Source of the DNA: a virus
Strand: one strand, 5' to 3'
DNA: 29,796 bases
IMG/VR virus record: IMGVR_UViG_3300031857_000975
Span: 1-29,796 of that record
The notes under the pieces were generated by a model. The model had not been told where the DNA came from and searched no databases. It saw only the letters and a list, made by a program, of their open reading frames with translations. Positions within the stretch are counted from its first letter, which is position 1; each line of letters opens with the position of its first letter. Position numbers and translations under genes: made by a program. Below are positions 24,791-29,796 of this stretch, in pieces.

Positions 24791-25524
24791 TTTTTTTCAG
24801 TTGCGTATTTAACTCCCATAATTGTTCCTACTATCGAAAAGGCATTTGTCAACAATATGCCAAACATGTTAGACCAGGTAGATCCAATAATTTGAGTGTC
24901 TTTGCTTGTGTATATCGCAACAGCGTATAAACCTGTTGTAATTACACCTACACCCATAATTACTACCAATGCCACTTTAACTACCGTACTAATCAACTCT
25001 GACTGGCTCCGTTTAATCAAAACATCCAAGTCGTTTAATGCAGCATTTTTTTCTATCTCAATAGAGTTTTTTAATTTTTCAGATTTCTCTAACTCTTGTT
25101 CAAGATTTGCTTTTAATACTTCAATTTCTTTTTGGTGTTTTACCGTCTGAGTAATGTCAGAAGCAATCTTCATTATCTTGTATACCTTCCCAGTATCATC
25201 AATAATAGGGTTATACGTGGCTTGCAAGAATATAGTGCTTCCGTCTCTCTTCACCCTTTCAAATTCACCAGAGTAAAACTCACCCTTCCCAAGTGTGTCC
25301 CAAAACTTTCTGTATTCTTCAGAGTCTGCGTAACTAGGCTTAACAAATATACTGTGGTGTCTTCCGACAATCTTTGAAGACTGACCTGCCTTATATCCTA
25401 CCGCCTCTAAAAAAATATCATTTACTCTTAGTATGTTGCCATCTAAATCAAAGTCAATAATCGCATTACTTCGATTAATTGCCTCTAATTTGCTGATCAA
25501 CTCTTCTTTACTCAACGTCCGCAT
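24787..25524 (-). CDS. PAS-domain protein with two C-terminal membrane segments, in lysis cassette
   Basis: A 245-aa protein from the ATG at 25524. An in-frame GTG at 25563 would add 13 residues but would lengthen the overlap with the upstream gene from 17 to 56 bases, so I prefer the ATG. Numbering here starts at the ATG. Residues about 20-124 are a PAS domain close to those of bacterial chemoreceptors (IIDFDLDGNILRVND; GRHHSIFVKPSYAD; GEFYSGEFERVKRDGS; QATYNPIIDDTGKVYK; IASDIT). A coiled coil follows (126-172), then two membrane segments (about 181-205 and 217-237), ending KYATEKK. It has no kinase, methyl-accepting or nucleotide-cyclase domain. It lies between the holin-like genes and the endolysin, so it may be a holin, antiholin or timing regulator that senses a ligand or redox state. 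The PAS call is strong and the lysis role is inferred. Confidence 0.8.
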   Translation of the reverse strand: MRTLSKEELISKLEAINRSNAIIDFDLDGNILRVNDIFLEAVGYKAGQSSKIVGRHHSIFVKPSYADSEEYRKFWDTLGKGEFYSGEFERVKRDGSTIFLQATYNPIIDDTGKVYKIMKIASDITQTVKHQKEIEVLKANLEQELEKSEKLKNSIEIEKNAALNDLDVLIKRSQSELISTVVKVALVVIMGVGVITTGLYAVAIYTSKDTQIIGSTWSNMFGILLTNAFSIVGTIMGVKYATEKK

Positions 25525-25756
25525 TATTATTTGTAGGCTTCTTAAATATCTTTTCAGCAGCACTAATTCCTAGCGCAGCAGCAGACAAAGCCGCTACTGA
25601 ATATACTAATGCTTCAGAAGGCTCATTAACTGCATCGTGGTTAGCGTAAAGCGTGTAGCAAAGAGCAACAGCACTAAATACACCTACAAATCTTTTGCTT
25701 GACGCCTCTCCATTCTCAGAGAGAAAACCCTTTGACCAAATAAAAAACTGTTTCAT
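25508..25756 (-). CDS. Holin-like protein with two membrane segments
   Basis: An 82-aa protein with hydrophobic segments at about 23-39 (RFVGVFSAVALCYTLY) and 49-66 (ALVYSVAALSAAALGIS), a short polar loop between them, and a basic then acidic C-terminus (EKIFKKPTNNNADVE). Small size, two membrane spans and position before the endolysin fit a class II holin, which opens the inner membrane for lysin release. It overlaps the previous gene by one base (TAATG) and the PAS gene by 17 bases, and is therefore translationally coupled to it. Function is inferred. Confidence 0.65.
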   Translation of the reverse strand: MKQFFIWSKGFLSENGEASSKRFVGVFSAVALCYTLYANHDAVNEPSEALVYSVAALSAAALGISAAEKIFKKPTNNNADVE

Positions 25757-25965
25757 TACTTCCTAAATATTTTGCGCCAGATATTTTTGACATCGTTTAA
25801 AAAAAACTCACTTTTTTTAATTTGCTCCCACAATTTTATTATCAAACCTAGAAACGTCAAAATTAAAATCAGGAATTTAAGGGTTTCATTCATGTTCATT
25901 ACCGAGGTAACTGCCCCTATAACGCCTAAACCAAGTACTTGCTCAAATGGTGGAATATTACTCAT
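25756..25965 (-). CDS. Small membrane protein, holin or antiholin candidate
   Basis: A 69-aa protein with a weakly hydrophobic N-terminal stretch (about 10-22, VLGLGVIGAVTSV), a strong membrane segment (about 29-45, LKFLILILTFLGLIIKL) and a basic amphipathic tail (NDVKNIWRKIFRK). It is the first gene of the lysis cassette, just after a terminator and a candidate promoter. With the 82-aa protein it may form a holin/antiholin pair. The sequence does not tell which is which. Confidence 0.6.
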   Translation of the reverse strand: MSNIPPFEQVLGLGVIGAVTSVMNMNETLKFLILILTFLGLIIKLWEQIKKSEFFLNDVKNIWRKIFRK

Positions 25966-25985
25966 TTACGTAATTGTTTTTGTCC

Positions 25986-25993
25986 CAAAAATA
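25986..25993 (-). promoter_or_regulatory. Candidate -7 promoter element for the lysis cassette
   Basis: The minus strand reads TATTTTTG, an exact TAnnTTTG match, 20 bases before the ATG of the 69-aa gene and just past the terminator. A weak -33 (TTTC) lies 22 bases upstream. The placement after a terminator supports it. Confidence 0.4.
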
Positions 25994-26009
25994 GTAATTT
26001 TTTGTGACA

Positions 26010-26047
26010 TAAAAAGAAATCCCACCACAGCTTATGCTGAAGTGGGA
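26010..26047 (-). terminator. Rho-independent terminator upstream of the lysis cassette
   Basis: On the minus strand TCCCAC pairs with GTGGGA (26042-26047 with 26020-26025), with an inner AGC/GCT stem separated by mismatches. A T-rich tract (TTTCTTTTTATG) follows. It lies 28 bases after the stop of the 131-aa gene and separates it from the lysis genes. Confidence 0.7.
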
Positions 26048-26075
26048 CTCTATTGCCCTAGTTAATATTGTGATA

Positions 26076-26471
26076 TTATTTCAGGAACAGCTCAATAAAT
26101 GTTGAGTATGACTCACTTGATTTAAAATCAAAGTCATCTATTGAAAAAGAAAAATCCTTGAATTCAATCTCTTCTTCAAAAAACTCAGATCTATCAGCAT
26201 TATAATTCATAAATGCATCACTTTCAAAGAATTCTTTTGTTTGCTCTGGCTCTGTCTCTCCAAAGTGCTTTTTAAATAACTCCTTCTCAGATTCAGTAAG
26301 CTGTTCAATTTCTTTTTCAATTTCCTTGGAAAGTTTTGAAAGATGATACTTAGCCTTAAAGTGAATGTCTTGTACAAGTAGTCCCTTGTAAAAAACTTGT
26401 CCAGTTGTCCGATCAGACAACCCGTTTAGCTCTTGTCTTAAGAGCACGAGGTCTTTTAATTTTAGTTTCAT
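26076..26471 (-). CDS. Acidic small protein of unknown function
   Basis: A 131-aa protein. The N-terminal half is helical (MKLKLKDLVLLRQELNGLSD; LSKLSKEIEKEIEQLTESEK) and the C-terminal half is very acidic with aromatic residues (EFFEEEIEFKDFSFSIDDFD). It has no membrane segment. It is preceded by a candidate promoter and followed by a terminator, so it may be a single-gene unit. The N-terminal pattern recalls small proteins near lysis genes in other phages, but I cannot name a function. Confidence 0.55.
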   Translation of the reverse strand: MKLKLKDLVLLRQELNGLSDRTTGQVFYKGLLVQDIHFKAKYHLSKLSKEIEKEIEQLTESEKELFKKHFGETEPEQTKEFFESDAFMNYNADRSEFFEEEIEFKDFSFSIDDFDFKSSESYSTFIELFLK

Positions 26472-26488
26472 AAAGATTAAATTTTTGA

Positions 26489-26496
26489 CAAATATA
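26489..26496 (-). promoter_or_regulatory. Candidate -7 promoter element for the 131-aa gene
   Basis: The minus strand reads TATATTTG, an exact TAnnTTTG match, in the 35-base gap before the 131-aa gene and about 17 bases from its ATG. No -33 TTTG is visible. Confidence 0.38.
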
Positions 26497-26506
26497 ACAC
26501 TATTTT

Positions 26507-26815
26507 TTAAGCTGCACTAACTTCCTCAGTGGACTCAGGAGCTACATAGTCACCTGTGATGGTTAGGTTAAGCTGTTCTGCTACCCAGTCCCAAGCAAAT
26601 TCATCTTGATTCCATTCTTGATAAGCTTCACCTGTCATGCTCAAGTTCCCTTGTGCCACTTGTGAGCCTACATTACCTTCTGCTGTTTCAGCTAGTAAAG
26701 AATAATAGAATGTTGCACTTGTTCCTAGTGTAACATTTACAGCGTAAGCGTTTAAGATTTTAGCTTCTACTGTTTGTCCGTTGTCCCAAATTTGGACGCT
26801 TTCAATTTGTTTCAT
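26507..26815 (-). CDS. Conserved phage protein with its start displaced by a homing endonuclease
   Basis: A 102-aa protein, beta-type in its first two thirds (QIWDNGQTVEAKILNAYAVN; SATFYYSLLAE), followed by EWNQDEFAWDWVAEQLNLTI and an acidic tail. I recognise the family as a small protein often found beside tail-fibre genes in Bacteroidota phages, with unknown function. The start region overlaps the 3' end of the GIY-YIG gene by 14 bases. A near copy of its first seven codons (MKTIESV against MKQIESV) lies just upstream of that endonuclease gene. This suggests the endonuclease inserted near codon 7 and the full gene was regenerated after it. Confidence 0.65.
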   Translation of the reverse strand: MKQIESVQIWDNGQTVEAKILNAYAVNVTLGTSATFYYSLLAETAEGNVGSQVAQGNLSMTGEAYQEWNQDEFAWDWVAEQLNLTITGDYVAPESTEEVSAA

Positions 26816-27482
26816 GCGTTTTTTGTTTATTTTCCCAATACTTTTTTTGTGATATACTCATTGTTAATTTAATCTCATCTGACAGTTTAACTCCTTTTCT
26901 GTTAGACGTTTTACCCTTTTTGGCCATACTCATTTTAGCCTTAGTTTCATCTGATAGATTTTGTTTTGCTGCTTTCATTCTGGCTTTAGTCTCATCAGAT
27001 ATATTTTTCTTTGATAATTTTAACTTTTCTTTATGCTCTTCTGAAAGGGGTTTGCCTTTTTTTGCTAAACTTAATTTTGTTTTAGTTTCATCAGAAACAG
27101 TTCTTCCAATTCCAGCTAATGCAATTTTAGCTTTAGACTCTTCTGAATGCTTTCTTCCTTTAAAAGCAATCTTCATTCTTTGTCTTTCTTTTTCAGAAAC
27201 AATTCTTCCAACTATTCCTTCACCTCCATTTGTTAAATTAACTAAAGGTCCTGTTCCTAAATCTGCTCTCCCATATTCTGAAATAAGCAACTGTTCTAAT
27301 TCACAACAATCTTTCCAATTTTCAAGTATAGAAATTATCTCTACTTCATATCCTGCTTTTGCAACTACGTTTTTCCAAAATGGATTTCTGCTATATTTAG
27401 AATATGGTCTTCTTTTTGATTTTGCAATCCCAACGTAAAACACCTCATAAGTATCAAGCCTTCTATGTCTATAAACTATCAT
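26802..27482 (-). CDS. GIY-YIG homing endonuclease with NUMOD3 repeats
   Basis: A 226-aa protein. The N-terminal GIY-YIG nuclease shows VYRH (3-6), FYVGIAKSKRRPY (15-27) and ELEQLLISEYG (61-71; catalytic Glu candidates here), followed by VNLTNGGEG (81-89). Residues about 97-215 contain several NUMOD3-type DNA-binding repeats (SEESKAKIALAGIGR; SDETKAKMSMAKKGK). Such enzymes make a specific double-strand break and spread by repair. The start overlaps a short stub frame in ATGA, and the TGA stop lies inside the start region of the 102-aa gene. The gene thus fits exactly between a stub and its regenerated target. Confidence 0.88.
   Translation of the reverse strand: MIVYRHRRLDTYEVFYVGIAKSKRRPYSKYSRNPFWKNVVAKAGYEVEIISILENWKDCCELEQLLISEYGRADLGTGPLVNLTNGGEGIVGRIVSEKERQRMKIAFKGRKHSEESKAKIALAGIGRTVSDETKTKLSLAKKGKPLSEEHKEKLKLSKKNISDETKARMKAAKQNLSDETKAKMSMAKKGKTSNRKGVKLSDEIKLTMSISQKKYWENKQKTHETN
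26816..26830 (-). promoter_or_regulatory. A-rich leader of the 102-aa gene
   Basis: The minus strand reads ATAAACAAAAAACGC before ATG, with the same TAAACAAA core as the 84-aa and 136-aa genes. Here it lies inside the endonuclease coding sequence, so the leader has been rebuilt within the inserted gene or came with it. Confidence 0.4.
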
Positions 27483-27505
27483 AAGACTGATTCGATTGTT
27501 TTCAT
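27479..27505 (-). pseudogene. Stub of a gene start, eight codons then stop
   Basis: From the ATG at 27505 the minus strand encodes MKTIESVL and then TGA, which overlaps the endonuclease start (ATGA). Six of its first seven residues match MKQIESV at the start of the 102-aa gene on the other side of the endonuclease, and the preceding leader (TTAAACAATAAA) is also similar. I read it as the original 5' end cut off by the insertion. A chance match or a tiny translational-coupling ORF remains possible. Confidence 0.5.
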
Positions 27506-27529
27506 TTTATTGTTTAATTGAAGGTTTAA

Positions 27530-29796
27530 TCATACAGGACAAGTTTCTAAAGCGTTTGCAATTATAATCCAGTTAGACCCATTGGATTGAATCATTACAG
27601 AGCTATAATCACAATATCCTAATAGGTTATAAGTTGTAAGACCATTAATTGTCTGTGAACCATTACCATCTAAGGTGACAGACCTTGCCCCTAGATTGGT
27701 GTTATATTGGTAAATCACATAAATACGACCTGCACAAGTTGTTGCATCTGGAAGTGTTGCCGTTCTGTTGCTCGCACAATCAAATCCAACAGTGTAGTCC
27801 GTTTCAGTTAATGTATAGTTAGCAGTTTTGGTACTATGTGGAGTAGAAACTGAGCCTGAGAAGGTAGCTGCGCCTGTGGAGGCTAGGGTTAATGATGTAC
27901 TTCCTGCATTTACAAATTGTGTAATATTTGGAGTGGTAGCATGACTTGCACCAAACACTCTAATGTAACTTTGCCCTCCAATATTAGATAATCCTAGACT
28001 ACCAGAAGCATTACCTCCGTAAAGAAAAGGATTGGCGTTTGATAAAGTTAAATCACCTACGACATTTAATCCAAAATTAAAAGTTGATGCTCCTGATGAT
28101 GGAATAACTAAATCTGCTGACGCTCCTGTTTGTAAAATTAGACTTCCACCTGACTCGTATATAAAGCTATTATCGGTAGCACCAATTGTCAAGGTATCTG
28201 TAATTTTAGCCGTACCTGTTACCTGCAACATCTGACCTGAGTTGGTGGAATTTCCAACCAACAAGTTTCCAAACCACCTGCCGAAGGTTGTAGATGTGTT
28301 GCCAAGCACAGTTGTGTTTGAGCCTAAGCCAATAGCAGAGTTACCTATTACGATTTGATTGGTTTGATTGTCTGCCGCTGCACGACTATCAACTCCAATA
28401 AAAATTGAGTTGTTTGCAATTGTAAGGTTTGTTCCTGCTCCAATAAATCTGCCTGCTCTAAATCCAATAAAACAATTATTGCTTCCTGTGGTATTATTTA
28501 AACCTGCATTTTGACCAAACGAAATGTTAGTTCCTCCTGTGGTGTTTGCTTGTCCTGAACCTTGTCCAAAGAAAGAGTTAGATGCACCTGTTGTATTAGC
28601 AACTCCTGAATTTTGACCAAAGAAAGAGTTGCTTGCTCCTGTTGTATTTGCTTGTCCTGAAGCTACACCAAAGAAAGAATTGTTTGATGCTGTGGTATTT
28701 GCAAATCCAGAAGCGTTTCCAAAAAAAGCATTGGAACTTCCTGTTGTATTATTTCCTCCAGAAGCTTGTCCAAAGAAATTATTGCTTCCTCCTGTTGTGT
28801 TTGCTGTTCCTGCGCTTGTACCAAAGAAAGAGTTATTTGCTCCTGTTGTATTATTTTGTCCTGCAATTGTACCGAAGAAAGAGTTATTTGCTCCTGTTGT
28901 GTTTGCTGCGCCTGAACTTGCACCAAAGAAAGCATTAGAGCCTCCTGTTATATTTGCTGTACCAGAACCGAAACCAAAGAAAGAATTTGAACCTCCTGTG
29001 GTGTTAACATTTCCTGCCCCTCTTCCAAAGAAAGAATTGCCTCCTCCTGTTGTATTATTTACTCCACAATCTCTTCCATAAAAAGAATTATTAGTTCCTA
29101 TTGTATTATTTCTACCTGAGTTTAATCCAATAAAGGTGTTACTATCAAGACTACTTATTCTTATCTGATTAGTAACTGTCCCTGCACTATTGTTAAATGT
29201 AACTGATGCACTTGACCCAGAAATAGTGCGAATCGAAAGTACAATCGTTCCATTGAAGTCAGATGTTGGAGTAATTACCAAAGTTCCTGTTGTAGTCGCT
29301 CTTGGCCCAATAGTATTTGAAGCAGTTAATGCAGAAGATGTAAAGCCTCCAAAGTCAATGACAAACGAACCTGCCGTTCTTCCAGTTACTGTATAAGCAA
29401 TCTGATAGAATGTATTTACCACCCCTGCAAGTGTACTCGTCAAGGTAGTAGTAGACCCTGCAACGTGAGTATATCCTGTCGCAAAGCTAGTTCCTGTCCA
29501 AGAAGCATCGCCTGTGCCTGTGGTTAGCAGTTCAGCACCTAGCTGCCCTGAGTCGGAAGCCGTAGTTCCTTGGATGGTTGATAAGCCGTTAAGCAAGGAT
29601 GTGCCTGTAACCTGCAACATCTGCCCTGAGTTGGTTGATGAGCCTACAAGTAGGTTACCGAACCACCGCCCGAAGGTAGTGGAGGAGTTGCCGATTACTG
29701 TGGTGTTGCTGCCAAGACCGATGGCGGAGTGACCAATTACGATTTGGTTGGTTTGAGAGTTTGCGTTTGCTCTAGTATCTGCTCCTAAGAATACAG
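27530..29796 (-). CDS. Tail-fibre/adhesin protein, partial at its N-terminus
   Basis: The frame is open through the right edge; the ATG at 29620 is internal (preceded in frame by FGRWFGNLLVGSSTNSGQ), so the true start lies outside. About 755 residues are visible. The order is: a collar module at the edge, a beta domain (about 29600-29160), 14 copies of a 17-residue repeat of the type NSFFGxxxGxxNTTGxx (28427-29140), and a second copy of the collar module (28222-28407). Further beta segments follow, then a C-terminal domain (YTLTETDYTVGFDCASNRTA; VTLDGNGSQTINGLTTYNLL) typical of Bacteroidota phage fibres. The repeats resemble the beta-roll heads of trimeric adhesins. It probably binds the host surface. 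No endosialidase-type chaperone domain is seen. Confidence 0.8.
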   Translation of the reverse strand, partial: VFLGADTRANANSQTNQIVIGHSAIGLGSNTTVIGNSSTTFGRWFGNLLVGSSTNSGQMLQVTGTSLLNGLSTIQGTTASDSGQLGAELLTTGTGDASWTGTSFATGYTHVAGSTTTLTSTLAGVVNTFYQIAYTVTGRTAGSFVIDFGGFTSSALTASNTIGPRATTTGTLVITPTSDFNGTIVLSIRTISGSSASVTFNNSAGTVTNQIRISSLDSNTFIGLNSGRNNTIGTNNSFYGRDCGVNNTTGGGNSFFGRGAGNVNTTGGSNSFFGFGSGTANITGGSNAFFGASSGAANTTGANNSFFGTIAGQNNTTGANNSFFGTSAGTANTTGGSNNFFGQASGGNNTTGSSNAFFGNASGFANTTASNNSFFGVASGQANTTGASNSFFGQNSGVANTTGASNSFFGQGSGQANTTGGTNISFGQNAGLNNTTGSNNCFIGFRAGRFIGAGTNLTIANNSIFIGVDSRAAADNQTNQIVIGNSAIGLGSNTTVLGNTSTTFGRWFGNLLVGNSTNSGQMLQVTGTAKITDTLTIGATDNSFIYESGGSLILQTGASADLVIPSSGASTFNFGLNVVGDLTLSNANPFLYGGNASGSLGLSNIGGQSYIRVFGASHATTPNITQFVNAGSTSLTLASTGAATFSGSVSTPHSTKTANYTLTETDYTVGFDCASNRTATLPDATTCAGRIYVIYQYNTNLGARSVTLDGNGSQTINGLTTYNLLGYCDYSSVMIQSNGSNWIIIANALETCPV
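28222..28407 (-). repeat. Duplicated fibre collar module, inner copy
   Basis: This 186-bp segment encodes NQTNQIVIGNSAIGLG, then TTFGRWFGNLLVGNSTNSGQ and MLQVTG. It is closely matched in the same frame 1389 bp upstream at 29611-29796. The spacing equals 463 codons, so a whole block (beta domain, repeat array and collar) may have been duplicated. Confidence 0.8.
28427..29140 (-). repeat. 14 tandem copies of a 51-bp coding repeat
   Basis: The 17-residue units (for example NSFFGTSAGTANTTG plus two residues) repeat at exactly 51-bp spacing from 29140 to 28427 with no length change. Positions for Asn, Phe-Phe-Gly, the central Gly and NTTG are nearly constant, while the three residues after FFG vary. 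This suggests a beta-roll or beta-helix with one turn per repeat. Confidence 0.9.
29611..29796 (-). repeat. Duplicated fibre collar module, outer copy at window edge
   Basis: This encodes SQTNQIVIGHSAIGLG, then TTFGRWFGNLLVGSSTNSGQ and MLQVTG, matching the copy at 28222-28407. Its DNA looks clearly richer in G and C than the inner copy although the proteins are almost the same, which points to synonymous divergence or a different source. Confidence 0.75.

Noticed and set aside
24787-25524. The PAS gene as a bacterial chemoreceptor fragment, hence a prophage boundary
   Set aside because: There is no methyl-accepting signalling domain, it overlaps both neighbours in phage style, and no integrase or attachment site is visible.
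25525-25563. GTG start for the PAS protein
   Set aside because: It adds 13 residues without a domain and increases the overlap with the holin-like gene to 56 bases.
26920-27438. A 172-codon plus-strand open frame over the endonuclease
   Set aside because: It mirrors the NUMOD3 repeats of the minus-strand gene, which has clear nuclease motifs.
28629-29081. A 150-codon plus-strand open frame with a Pro-Lys-Lys repeat
   Set aside because: It is the antisense reading of the 51-bp fibre repeats. Its regularity comes from the minus-strand gene.
28427-29140. CRISPR-like array
   Set aside because: Regular 51-bp spacing is present, but the whole stretch is coding, repeat units are contiguous and there are no unique spacers.
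1-29796. tRNA genes
   Set aside because: I saw no cloverleaf-like segment in the few gaps, all of which are under about 110 bases.

Overview
The window is a stretch of a tailed double-stranded DNA phage genome, probably a podovirus infecting a member of the Bacteroidota. Every gene I support is on the minus strand, packed with overlaps or gaps of a few bases. Two things point to the host group. Candidate promoters look like the Bacteroidota -7 element TAnnTTTG, and start codons follow A-rich leaders rather than Shine-Dalgarno sequences. The large TerL (760 aa), long portal (812 aa), 472-aa capsid protein, ring-like proteins and 1415-aa muzzle-like protein resemble crAss-like and related Bacteroidota podoviruses. 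I could not run a search to fix the family. No stretch over 300 bases lacks a gene, and I saw no tRNA, CRISPR array, integrase or replication gene.

In transcription order (right to left), the window opens inside a repetitive tail-fibre gene (29796-27530). A GIY-YIG homing endonuclease (27482-26802) follows, lodged at the very start of a small conserved phage gene (26815-26507), and then a 131-aa acidic protein. A terminator (about 26020-26047) separates these from a lysis cassette (25965-23650). That cassette holds two small holin-like membrane proteins, an unusual PAS-domain protein with two C-terminal membrane segments, a GH19 endolysin and a spanin-like membrane protein.

A packaging and head block follows: two small proteins, a GroES-like protein that appears internally duplicated, a small-terminase candidate, TerL, the portal, a scaffold-like protein and the major capsid protein (23600-15136). 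Downstream of the capsid gene, three rho-independent terminators (about 15104-15125, 13796-13818 and 13009-13030) divide off a trio of very basic small proteins and a lone 243-aa structural-type protein.

The tail block (12976-5566) encodes two ring or connector-like proteins, the muzzle-like protein and two accessory tail proteins. A GNAT-fold acetyltransferase comes next, then three ejection-type proteins resembling in order T7 gp14/gp15/gp16 (5152-1). The last and largest runs off the left edge and carries a probable ADP-ribosyltransferase-like domain.

The most interesting points are the PAS/two-TM protein in the lysis cassette, the homing endonuclease that appears to have split and regenerated a gene start, the probable ADP-ribosyltransferase domain in an ejected protein, and the duplicated GroES-like protein next to the terminase.
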